Assembly (NCBI GenBank): GCA_014529385.2
Contig: CM043947.1
Span: forward strand, 126,786,891 to 126,850,890
Direction: 5' to 3'
Length of the DNA stretch: 64,000 bases
DNA from: Adiantum capillus-veneris
Taxonomy: Eukaryota > Streptophyta > Polypodiopsida > Polypodiales > Pteridaceae
The position numbers and the translations under genes were made by a program. The notes below the pieces were generated by a model. That model made no database searches and was not told the DNA's origin. It saw only the letters and a list, made by a program, of their open reading frames with translations. Of this stretch, positions 22,810 through 33,389 are shown piece after piece. The stretch's first letter is position 1; every line of letters starts with the position of its first letter.

Positions 22810-24032
22810 TGGAGAGGGGGAATGAGGAACAACAAACGCAAATGCCTCTCTATAGCTCAAGGCCTTCACAGCACCCGACTCCTCTTGAAAACACCTTCAA
22901 AAACAACACAATCTCGGCTATCAACACACACCGCATGATATCGACACAAATGTGTGCACTTTGAAGAATCACCGGCCACACCGCACATCCACAACTTCAA
23001 TCATGCACGCCATCATCACACCACACTTCTCTCTCTCACTCACTCACTCTTGCACCACACAAAGGACGGCTCAAGGGCAACGCACACACACGCCACCGTG
23101 TAAAAGAAAGCAAGATGACAGAGATCACAAGGGGGATGTGGGTATTGTCAACATAGAGAGGATGGGAGCACTTGATTCAATCTAGAAAACGACGGTACGA
23201 TTGCTCCTCAGAGCGCATTCACATCTGCCATAGCTCTCCTTGACTTCGGCTTCACCTCCTCCCGCGAGCAAAAAATGGTGGATCTCCTCCCTCTTGGTCT
23301 TCTCCTGCTAGGCAAGCTCCTTGTTGAGCTCTCCTCTTGCTCCAGATGAAGAAGCCCAAAAATAGCAAAAAATGCCTCCTATAGGGCGTGTGCACCTTCC
23401 TTTTTTAGCGCCACCCTTGCTTTTTTCTATTTTCGGCTTCACTTTGCATGGGACTATCCTCCCTTGTGCTATTTTTGAACACTTTGGCTCCAAGGCATGT
23501 GTATACACCACACCACGTGTGAAGCACCGATTATATTCCAAGGGGGGGTCGTCACGGCGATGTGACAACCACCCTCCTTTGCTCCCCTCAATAAAAGAAA
23601 CGGGCCTTATATGGCCGCGTGAACCACCGCCCTATTGGGCTGCCACATCATCATCTTCTATGCGCCAACGACACCGCCACCTATTGACACCCACCAAAAT
23701 TGGCGCCCATGACCGCGCGGCAATGCCTAAGACCGCTAATAGCAGCACAAAACAATTTCTACCATCGTTCGTGAGCAAGAGAGCTCTCTCCCCCCACTCA
23801 GATGTCCAATAAGGTGCACACGCTCAGCCTATATAGCCTTTGTATCCCTTGGCTCACTGTGCATATGGGCCTATGCAGGCAAACACATGGCAGATCCTCA
23901 GAGATTGGCCATTCAAGCCCCTCAAAAACCTCATGAACCCCAAAACTTTTAACGAAACAAATTTTTTTCCCTTGACTTCTTATGTTTGCAATTGAGTGCT
24001 CACCGATCCAATGATCCGGCCTTTAAATCCCA
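22810..24032 (-). repeat. 5' LTR, family A (fullest copy)
   Basis: This 1,223 bp copy defines the family: TGGAGAGG at the left and AATCCCA at the right (TG..CA). Its left two thirds match 540-1516 and its right third matches 19746-20114. At the position where copy 1 has a 115 bp CT expansion, this copy has only ctctctctcactcactcactctt (23030-23050). Confidence 0.75.
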
Positions 24033-24460
24033 GTATATATGAGTGATAACAATAATTTTGGCAAAAATTTTGGCCAATTAATAATAATTGTGGGTAATTT
24101 TCTTTTGCTTTTAAACGCTAAAAAACTTAAAAGGGTAAATAATCAACAAAAATTAATAAGTCGAGCCAAAAACGTCAGAACTATCTTCTAAAAGCAAACG
24201 CCGAATCTTCAAAGCAAGGGCTTTAAACATGGCAAATATAAAAAGGTTTGGCACCGGACGGATTTTGAGCCAACTTTTGAAGGATCAAAACTGCAGATTA
24301 AAGGCCATTGGTCGATTGAATACCCGAATGAGGAACGGTTCAAATCGCAGGTGATATAAACAGGAAGATATGAGCAATGGAGGTAAGTATGAATGGGGCA
24401 TTCCGAGTAGGTAGGGAACATATAATCAAAATGGGACAAGTTAAGCTCATTTGCATTCAC
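24033..24460. other. AT-rich spacer
   Basis: No gene is seen. The sequence is AT-rich with runs such as aataataattg. It may be the leader or the lost 5' LTR region of the coiled-coil element that follows, but no repeat of the 28424 LTR was found here. Confidence 0.4.

Positions 24461-24525
<65 letters not shown>
24461..24525 (+). repeat. (GA)n microsatellite
   Basis: A nearly pure GA run of about 65 bases, immediately upstream of the long plus-strand ORF chain. Confidence 0.95.
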
Positions 24526-24527
<2 letters not shown>

Positions 24528-27500
24528 CTTAGAGAATTATGCCGTGTTTTTGCGTGCTGTGACCACTACAATAGCCCTTACTCCACCAGATCTGACAGGT
24601 ATGATCATCGAGATCCAAGGGAAATGTAGGAAGGGTAGGTATCTTGATTGGTTGATCACCTATGCTGGAGTAAAACAAGGACCAATCTTCCGAGATGGAT
24701 TAAAATTGGTAGATATCAAGTGAGAGAACTTGGACATGTGACAAGGCTTGGTCAAGGTAGAAGAAGAGAAACCTTCAAATATATCCACTATAACCGAAAT
24801 TATCCCTAAATGAGTGGCTACATCTTTCTTAATCTCTCTAGTCTTGATTCAAACCAAATGGCATGAATGGAATCTTAAATTTTCTTTCTTTAAATAGGTG
24901 ACTTTGATGCCCTCCACCTTAGGTCAAGGAGCCACTCTAAAAACAATACCCGCATACATTTTTATCGGGAAATTCCAAGCAACAGATGGAGTGATAGTGA
25001 CGGCCGCCTTATTTCCAAAGGAACTGTGGACGTTACACCAAAGATCCGAAGTGCTAGAAGGGGCCACATGTCTATAGTTGGACACCTTCCTGAGATTACC
25101 GCCACAGATTTTCGAAGAGCCCATGAACTAATTAGCTCCATTCAATACAATGGGGAAGCAACTCTAACCGATAAAGACGGATCTATAGTCAAGGGAAAAA
25201 TCACTGCAGAAATCATCAACAAAGCTCTAACCTTGCAATAAGGAATCCATAATTTATTGCACAAAATCAAAGCAATAGATAATGATAAGGCATTTCTGAA
25301 GCAGCGGGGACACAAACTGACCTATCAAGATCCTGATCTACTCCAAGACAGAGCTACCACTGTGGTTGATATTGCAGCATTTCAAAGTGAAAAAGCCACC
25401 ACGCTACACGGAACCAATTTTGCATATGGTAGTGGTCATGGCAATGGGGTTGGCAGAAAGAAGGGTGGTCAGCTTGTGACTTTGGCATTACATCCTTGAC
25501 AATATAGTGGAAGCAAACATCAAAGGAAGTCACAAAAGCAAGTTATATATGAATGCTGGACCAATAATGACCAGAATTTCCTACCAGGCTTTATGCATGA
25601 TTGATGAATTACCACATGCTGAAGCACAGTTGGATCTAGTCCATAAATCCAAAAGAGCGGTGAAGTCGGTGGTAGGACCATCTACAAGATCGCTACCACA
25701 GATAAAGAAAGCAAAGCTCAAGAAAACATGACATTGAAACAAAATTCAATATGCCAAATAGCAACGAAGCTAAATCAAAGGATAGAGAAACTCCTTCATA
25801 GTATCAGTCTTCAGAGGAGGGCCAAGAAGATGAGTTTACAATAAGACAAACAAGACTAAAGATAAGATCAACCAGGGCTACGTAGGCAATTCCCATTACA
25901 CAAGCACGGAGAACAACGGAAGAAGCTCAAGCACAACGAAAGACTCCGCCAACAAAAGAATGACAAAAAAAGAAGTCTCGGAATGGAGGCAGACGATGAA
26001 AGAGAGGACAAGGAGGACATGCCTTTGCAACACAGAAAAGCTGAAGCACTAGAAAGAATCAACCAGCGGAAAATAAGAGAGGCAACGAAAAATCTGAATA
26101 TTGCCAACGGTATGCATCAACGAATTCAAAATGAGCTTAAACGCAAGATGGAACAAAGGGAAAGAGAAGAAGCAATATGCCCATGCGTTGACGATCTTGA
26201 ATCATCTGAAGAGTCTACCAAGGTAGAGGAGACGGACAACACTAACAAAGCAGAAAACCAAGAAGAGGAAAGTAATTTAGACACCATTGAAGGTCAAATA
26301 GAAAACATGCCATCACCAATTGAGGCAAAAATACCTTCCCCTACTCAAAAATTAGTTCATCCAGAGGTTGAAAAGGAGAAAAAGGAATACACCATTGACC
26401 TACCTTAACAAAAAACGGACAAAGTACTGCCACCAAAGCAAATAGTTCAAGAATATGAGACAACAATACCAAAATTACCACAATTCCAACGCATCAGAAG
26501 CACAACATGAACAAGCAAAGATAACATAAGAAACAACGACGATTGAGGCTGGCACTTCTGATCAAGGTAAAAAAGAATAACAAAGGCCAAGGTCACCTCA
26601 TTCGCAGGCTGTGGTAGATAAAGGGACACAATTGATTGGGTCTTTTGACATTGACGCACATTTGGACCACATCAAGCTCCAATTTCAATGCCAAAGAGCA
26701 CTCTACAACCTGCACAAATTAGAGCTGGAAGACACCAAGAAGGAGGCAGCCAAAGCAACCAAATACAATTTAAAACTACAAAACAGGATCAAGGAGTTAC
26801 AAAAATTTCAATTACAACTCCAGTCAGAACTATAGAGAGAGCAAGAGAATGCTGCCTATTACTACAAGGAAGTTCAAGCATTCAATGAAACGAACACAAC
26901 TCTGCAGGTAGAGTAACAACGACTAGATGATGAGTTGATCAAAGAGAAGCATCAGAACAAAAAGCTCAAAGAGTCGTATGCTGTGGTGAACAAGACTCTT
27001 ACACAGCTCTTAGCCTTGCAAGAAATTCAACCTCAACAAGTACGTAAGCTAAACCAACTTCGCTAACAAAAGAGGTACAAGATCTAAAGACTGCCCTCGC
27101 TCAAGAATAGTACGATAGGCAAATCCTAACAGCAAGGCATAGAGATTTACAAAAATCTAAGGATGAGGAGATTGAAGAGCTAAACAAACAACTTGCCAAG
27201 GCAAAGGAAGACTTCATTTCTTAGAGTGCGATGCAGCTGAAGCAAGCCCAACCAACCCCTGTAGAAGTCACTCAATGAATAGGACAGGGACAGTTGACAC
27301 TAGAAAATTACCATGCAGATATGCCAAGTACAAGCATAGAAACAACAATGCACAAGTTTGAAGATCCAACCAATACATCAATCTCTGACAATGCCAAAGA
27401 CGAAATTTAGGGGTGGATATCAGAAGTCAGAGATCCTTCACACAAGGAGTATCGGCAATATGAACTCAAGGTGTTGGAGTCAGCTGCCCTTCTCATGACC

Positions 27501-28369
27501 ACACTTGACAAAGTGGTGAAGAATCTAGGGCATGAAATGATTGCTCTTCCATTGATGAGGCAGGAGGCTCTCTTATGGAAAAGAAAAATGTTGCCTACCA
27601 TCGAGCCCAACCACAAAGGTGATTACAGGGATGTTCCTCTAACTATTGTACATGTGCAAACGATCATCGAGAATCAACCAACCTGGAAAAAGAAATGGTT
27701 CGAGCAGCGTCCAACAAATGAAACCTATTACAAAAATTCTCCACAGCATCTTTGGATTGACCCAACCTATTGTCCCATCAACAGAAGGCGATACTGGGAT
27801 ATCTTTTATTATTGGCAAAGCAAGAGACCAGCTATTCTCAACTACCCATTAATAACAAAGCCAAGAATAAAATCTTCCCCTCAGAGAAGTATATGATTCA
27901 CACACTCAAAGGAGTCATCAACACCATGAAGGAAGTGGCAGATCTTGCATGCCAAATTCTTGAAAGATTGCAAAAATGCTAACCACCTGCATAAAGGCTT
28001 TCAATGATATTGAAGCAGCGGAGCATCCCTGGCAGGTATTTGTGGAAGGAACCAGAGGATTATGCTGGATTCTAGAAACTAAAGTTCCCGAGCATAAACA
28101 TCATCATGGGATTATATGCAAGAGTCATGTTTTTGCCCTCACACTACATGCAAACCTTCGAGGAGACATTCATGACACAATTTTTTGAAGTTGACTCCTC
28201 CATATCTAATCCTATGACCAAGGATTTACCGACTAGTCATGTCGCATATCAGAGCACTCTCAACAATACCTCATTCAGAGAGCTGGCAACAAGGATGGAG
28301 ATCGAAGCACGGGCAGAGAAATTCAGGCGACCCACAGGGACGCAGGAAAAAACATTGATAAACTACTAA
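24526..28369 (+). pseudogene. Long decayed coiled-coil ORF chain, unknown retroelement protein
   Basis: Successive plus-strand frames cover nearly 3.9 kb with a coding look. A globular first part has PPDLTGMIIEIQGK (24583-24624) and RRGHMSIVGHLPEITATDF (25058-25114). Then comes a highly charged Gln/Glu/Lys helix (25983-26408), heptad-like coiled coil (26611-27240, for example QNRIKELQKFQLQLQSEL), and a tryptophan- and tyrosine-rich part (27471-27896, for example YWDIFYYWQSKR). A basic tail ends at 28369. Stops and frameshifts recur. I recognise no gag, RT, integrase or transposase motif. It ends 42 bases before a polypurine tract and LTR-like start, so it is probably the coding region of a non-autonomous or very divergent LTR element. 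A decayed host gene is the alternative. Confidence 0.45.
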
Positions 28370-28410
28370 AGGCGACAATCAAATGCAATTGCACGAGGAC
28401 GTGCAATGAA

Positions 28411-28423
28411 TAGAAAGGGGGAA
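28411..28423 (+). other. Polypurine tract
   Basis: tagaaagggggaa is followed at 28424 by TGTTTGCTGG. A purine run next to TGTT is the usual border between interior and 3' LTR. Confidence 0.55.
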
Positions 28424-29315
28424 TGTTTGCTGGATACAATAGACTTGTCACCTAAAAGCCTGGATACATACCAAACTTCACTGTATTCAATCCTTTTTAC
28501 CAAAAGAAGCCTTTTAATTCTGTTATTAATCTCAAAGTGTAATCTAGCATGTTATTCTCTATTACCCACTCAAAACCTACAAGCCTTGTAAAGTGGCCAA
28601 TGGCTGTGGGAAAGGGTCCCAAGTTTTTGAGTCAAATCCCTTGCTTTTGAAAGACACATTATCATTATCTTTGGGAATTACTGGACGTCGAATGAGAGCT
28701 GTATTTTTGCTACAATTTGTAATCAACCTTTCTTCTTGTCTGGTAATCAAAATTCGATTTTGAATAACACATTGTGTTCCTCGTCTCTTGTTCTTTAATC
28801 TTAGTGAAATCATTCTCAATTTTGTTGTGCTCCGTGATGTCTTGCCTGTGAGCTAAATATGTTGATGTGAGGACTTAAATGGTTATTTTCTGATGTTTTG
28901 ACCTTGGAAGAGTGTTTCTAAGCCTAAAGGGAACCTTTCCGTGTAGTTTTGTATCAGTTTTCTATACATTTTTTTGGGATGGATCGTGATTTGTGTACCT
29001 TCTCAGATGACTGTAGAACTTGGTAGGATTACGCCCTTAGGTGTTGTAACACCCCTCCTTAAGTTTTGTTGCATTTTGAATTCATTTGGATGCCGAAAAG
29101 GTGTGATGACCTACAACGGTGAGACTAGACATAGGCTGATTTTCCGACTAGGAAGTGATTGATTTGCTATTGTAGATGTATGAATAGTTCTTTAGGTTCA
29201 CTTCTCAATTTCATTGAGTCTCCGTGTCCCATGCCGAGTCGCTTCTTTGCGTATTGACATTATGTTAGTGCCAAATAGCTATGTTGCAGACATCCGTCGC
29301 GAAGACCTGTTAACA
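28424..29315 (+). repeat. Probable 3' LTR of the coiled-coil element
   Basis: It starts TGTT directly after a polypurine tract. The right limit, at about 29315 (..gttaaca), is a guess based on a CA end. The segment around 29034-29110 is clearly similar to 3509-3590 in the solo LTR 2780-3747. No 5' LTR of this element is present in the window. Confidence 0.45.
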
Positions 29316-29449
29316 GAGGGAATCTACAAACTCTACTTCTTGGTCTAAGATTGTTGCCATATGTTTTTTGTGTAGAGAGTTGCAACCATTGTGGTAGCCA
29401 TCATGGCTTAAGTATAGCATTGTGGCTTTAGTAGTAGCCTACGAAGAGT

Positions 29450-29640
29450 GCGTACGTGGATGTGTGCATGTTTAGCGTGAGGTGTGAGGAAGGAGAATGC
29501 ACAGAATTTGGGTGGAGCTCTCAGTGAGAATTAGAATGTCTCGCTATTCCTTATTGTTGTATATGGTCAAAAGAATAGATAAGGTTAGTACTACCAATGT
29601 GATGGCTGTCCGGTGCCATAACTCAATAGAAGGAAGGTTG
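29450..29640 (-). repeat. LTR family B, left copy
   Basis: Matches about 32709-32880 in direct orientation: gaggaagga, ggagctct.agt.ag.attagaatg, ctattccttattgt and gtcaaaagaatagataaggttagta. The right copy is flanked by a primer site complement, which gives the minus-strand direction. The exact ends are not resolved. Confidence 0.55.
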
Positions 29641-30212
29641 GTTACATAGATAGAATTATTTTTCATAAAATAGACATACAAGGAATATAATGAGCCAAAC
29701 TTTTGGCCTTTGAGCATGACCAAGTTACCTTTTGGATCATCCAGGATCCCAAATATTGTAGTGTATCCAAGATCATCAAGCTATCCTGCTAAATCTAAGC
29801 TCTTAGTTAGCTTTGGCACATGTCTGACACCTCGTAGCATGAACTCACTACCCTTGTGCATACACAAGTTCACATCTCCAATATCACATATTGCAAGTTA
29901 ATGAGACTCTCCCAGCTTAATTGAACCATGTGTAGAAGAATAACAAGAGAACCACTTGTCATTAATCTAATATCTACCAATCTCAAATGATTTTCTCATA
30001 TTGAAATCATAATTTAATGTGGGAAAATGAATGGGAACAAGAGTTAGAATATAGATATGTGCTTTTAGACCTATCTCAACACGGGACCAATGAGAGAGAA
30101 GGCTACATCTCTTGAAGGGTCCAAAAGGGAGATGGTCTACCAAAGAGCAAGTAAGTAATGGAACTTAAAAGACCTTAGGTTTAGCTTCATTAAAGACCTC
30201 CAAATGTTAGTG

Positions 30213-30239
30213 TTAAGGTCCTAAGACCTAGGACCTTAA
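30213..30239. repeat. Perfect inverted repeat
   Basis: ttaaggtccta and taggaccttaa, 11 bp arms separated by agacc. A further gaccttag lies just downstream (30250-30257). Confidence 0.85.
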
Positions 30240-30275
30240 GGTATTTTAGACCTTAGGCAAGCTAGGCCCGTGCTT

Positions 30276-30412
30276 AGGGTGATTGTCGTGCTTGAGCTGA
30301 CTAAGGTGCTCAAGGTGCTTGTCGTGATTGATGACTAAGGTGCTTGAGGTGCTTGATGACTAAGGTGCTTGAGGTGCTTGTCATGATTGATGACCAAGGT
30401 GCTTGTGGTGTG
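30276..30412 (+). repeat. Minisatellite built from ctaaggtgcttgaggtgcttg
   Basis: Units of about 30-40 bases repeat with variation: ctaaggtgct(t/c)(g/a)aggtgcttg, followed by tcgtgattgatga or atga. At least four units are recognisable; later units are shorter or changed (tcatgattgatgacc). Confidence 0.8.
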
Positions 30413-31771
30413 CAAGTCAAAAAGGATCCCTACAAAGGAGGGGGTGAGCCCTAAAGGTAGGGGCATGAGAGAGAACACGCACACACTCAAGGAAAGCCCA
30501 AGACTCAAGAGGCAATAAGGACACACGTCAAGCCCCTACCCATGTTGCCCTTGTGGTGTGCTTGAATCCTATTGCATGGCCTTTAGGGAGGTCCAATGAG
30601 AATTTAGATGCATGTAATTAATTAATTAAGCTCTCTCTCTGAAAGAGGGAAAGAAGGAACACTTGTCCAAATGCTATCCCTATTGCTTGAAATGACCATA
30701 GCTTGTGATTGGACAAGCTTGGCAAGGGCCATTTGGGATCAAGCTAGAGGCAAGAGAGAGAGGGGTCGACCTAGGCAAGGAAGAGATCTCATTTTTCTCA
30801 TTCTCACACTCACACTCACACATTCTCTCACTGTGTTGAGCACAAGAACTCCATCTCATTTGCCAAGCTTGAGATGTAGAGAGCCTACACCAACACCTCT
30901 TGGCTATGGAATGTAAATCCAACCAAGATTCAAGATTCAATGGCATGCTCATGTTCTCTACCATCTATATTACTATGCCTTAAAAGCTAAGCTCCAAGAG
31001 TAATCTATGGTGAGGAAAGTACTTCTTTCTTATATGCTACTTCTTATTCCTCTTCCCTTCCCTCACTCCCTGCTAGCTCTCTCCACCTTTGAAGGTGTTT
31101 GAGGTCTTGGTATTGAGGCTGGGGACAAGTTAATACTTTTGCAAGTTGGTTAAGGGCATAATATTGGTGCATGAAGCTTACCATCTTCATGGCATCAACA
31201 AGATCTCAAGGTGTATTGTACCACGTCTCTCTTCAAGGGATAATCTATAATACAATATCCTTTTGGAGGGCAGACCGGCTCTAAGTAAATCCGGTCCTCA
31301 ATTGTTGTCAATTTTTCTAATTCTCTCTCGTATTGTTCATGCCAAGCTAACTAGGTATAATGTTCATTTTGCTACCTTTAATCAAGTACTCTCTTTATGC
31401 TCTTTAAGAATTCTCTTAAGGAAATGCTCACTAATGTTACTTTAATTCTGCACCATATTCCGTTACACCACTCCTTATGAGGTGTAGCATGAAAACTGGC
31501 ACCGAGGTCAGTAATCCAATTTTGTGCATAGCATTTTTCAAGAGCTAATGCCTCTGGACTAAAATCGGAAGTGAAGACTAGTACATCTGATGGCTATGGT
31601 ACATTAGGAACAACATCAACATGTGGAGACTTAGCAACATTGAGCTCCTCTATCTTCAATCTCAGGCCAAGGGCTAGAGGCCAACTGTGAACCGAGCTCC
31701 GGGGGGGGTTACCTACATGAGGGGTAGAGGTTGGGAGGAGAGATAAGGTTCTAGACACTTTGGTCTCACAG

Positions 31772-31783
31772 TGATATCAAAGC
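31772..31783 (+). other. Copia-like primer binding site (degenerate)
   Basis: TGATATCAAAGC is one substitution away from TGGTATCAAAGC, a common variant of the initiator-tRNA-Met primer site of plant retrotransposons. It follows ctcaca (LTR-like CA end) and precedes a gag zinc-knuckle fragment in the same direction. Confidence 0.5.
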
Positions 31784-31838
31784 TAAGTTAAGCAAAGAAA
31801 TTTGTGGAGCTAATTTCGGAAAATCTTGCATGCAAAGG

Positions 31839-31840
<2 letters not shown>

Positions 31841-31872
<32 letters not shown>
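31841..31872 (+). repeat. (CT)n microsatellite
   Basis: Pure CT run of about 32 bases between the primer-like site and the gag fragment. Confidence 0.95.
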
Positions 31873-31877
<5 letters not shown>

Positions 31878-32099
31878 AGAAGTCGAGGAGGTAGCACACT
31901 GGCATGCTTGGGAGGGGGAGGAAGTTTGAGTGAACACTTCACTCTCTTTCATTGTGTGGGCAAGGCCAAGGGGAGAAAGTTTTGCCTCTATGGTGTTTAC
32001 GAACAAAATGCACGAACACAACATGGATATAATAAGAGAAAATTTATAGTAGCTGCATCATCCGATGCATCCAAGAAGCCCAAGGGGCTATCTATCTAG

Positions 32100-32190
32100 T
32101 GAAGAGTTTGAGAAGGTTAAGAAGGAAAAGCTATGTTTTACATGTTTAGGGAGTGGACATGGCAAAAAGTATTGTCCCAAGGGGAAATAA
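32100..32190 (+). pseudogene. Gag zinc-knuckle fragment
   Basis: Codons 32134-32175 give C-F-T-C-L-G-S-G-H-G-K-K-Y-C, a complete CX2CX4HX4C zinc knuckle, followed by PKGK and a stop. In gag this knuckle binds element RNA. The upstream frame is broken, and a (TG)n array at 32311 lies in what would be the following protease region. No further pol is recognisable. Confidence 0.65.
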
Positions 32191-32310
32191 TCGATGTCGA
32201 TGCCAAAGAAGTAGATGTCGAGAAAACCGCTAAATGTTAATTTTGATTTCCACCGCCAGATGGGAACATCTTGCCCGCTCAAAGATGCCAACATCACCGA
32301 AGCCAAAAAT

Positions 32311-32336
32311 GTGTGTGTGTGTGTGTGTGTGTGTGT
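32311..32336 (+). repeat. (TG)n microsatellite
   Basis: Thirteen TG units. Confidence 0.95.
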
Positions 32337-32688
32337 ACTAATATTGTGCACATTGTTGTAGAAAATGTGATCAAAACTAGGTCAAATGGACACCACCATT
32401 ATGTTCAAAATGTGCCAAAACCCTCCAAATGACTTCTAGGTTGCATAGATTTGAGTTCGTATGAGGAAATTATCACCAAAAATACGTTTTTTCAGCCAAA
32501 AAATGCACCTGCGAAATTCAAATCCAATGGTGGTAAGCACACACCAATGCGCTCCAATGTGTGTGCAATCAAAGGACAACACTTTGGTTGAATACTCTCC
32601 TTTGAAAGCACTCAAGAATGGCTGAAAATAAGCTCTCAATATACACAAAGCACTCGTGATGATGCAGCTCTCTCGTTGGCGACCAATC

Positions 32689-32701
32689 GGCTATGATACC
32701 A
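32689..32701 (-). other. Copia-like primer binding site, minus strand
   Basis: The plus strand reads ggctatgatacca, so the minus strand reads TGGTATCATAGCC, a one-base variant of the initiator-tRNA-Met primer site. It sits directly left of LTR family B, right copy. Confidence 0.55.
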
Positions 32702-32708
32702 CTTATGA

Positions 32709-32900
32709 ATAGTGAGTGCATGGATGCAAGAGTGCTCGGCATGCTATGCGAGGAAGGATAACAAGGAGATTTTTGATGGAGCTCTTAGTTAGGATTAGAA
32801 TGCCTCACTACTCCTTATTGTCCTACATGATCAAAAGAATAGACAAGGTTAGTACATCTATGTGATGTGTGTCGGCTAGTTGGCATGAGCCCTAACATAA
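32709..32900 (-). repeat. LTR family B, right copy (5' LTR)
   Basis: Counterpart of 29450-29640, with the primer site on its inner side. The interior between the two copies (29641-32688) contains foreign plus-strand fragments, so the original element is largely replaced or deleted. Confidence 0.5.
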
Positions 32901-33389
32901 CCATTCGTTCCTCTTTTGAGAATATAGCAATTGTCATGGATTTTTTGTAGAAAAAAATATGGTGCATCATAGCCCGTAATTTGATGATCATCTTCTATTT
33001 CAATAGTTGTTGCTGCTTGTGATATGTGGGTGGAGAGTCTCTTGCATCCAATCCCCCCCTACACATTACCTGGCACAATACTTTGAGGAGAGCTTACGGT
33101 CATGAGCTCATGACATGAAGCTTGATCATGAAAAATGTGGAAGAGGGCTTGGTCTCCATCCATTATACAACAAACTAGGTGATATGTCACTGATCACAAA
33201 TGGGCCATTACCTTGCTTTTTCAATTTCTTGGAGTGTTGTCTCCTTTTGAATTTTTTTGTTTATCATGTGTTGATAATGGAATTTTTTCATTTTTCATTT
33301 TTGTGCATGCATGGCTACAACAACCTTGAGTCGCAATTTGTCTAGTTTGGTGAGATGTGCAACTCTCCCCAAAAACTCATGTCCATTTC
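32901..33389. other. Stretch without recognised gene
   Basis: AT-rich sequence with one plus-strand 76-codon ORF (33115-33345) of no recognisable family. It probably includes the 3' untranslated end of the minus-strand gypsy pol, but no LTR was found. Confidence 0.35.

Larger units (their letters stand above)
29641..31760. other. Interior/flank without coding sequence, includes minisatellite and inverted repeat
   Basis: No pol or gag motif is found. The stretch contains a perfect 11 bp inverted repeat (30213-30239), a minisatellite (30276-30412), and sequence with LTR-like features ahead of a primer-like site at 31772. The short ORFs at 30671 and 31263 have no recognisable product. Confidence 0.4.

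Noticed and set aside
24325-24350. ggttcaaatcgc, resembling a tRNA or SINE B box
   Set aside because: No A box at the right distance upstream and no foldable tRNA arms; a single box is expected by chance.
28424-28800. Search for a matching 5' LTR of the coiled-coil element at 24033-24530
   Set aside because: No shared words beyond AT-rich background were seen, so I do not call an LTR pair.
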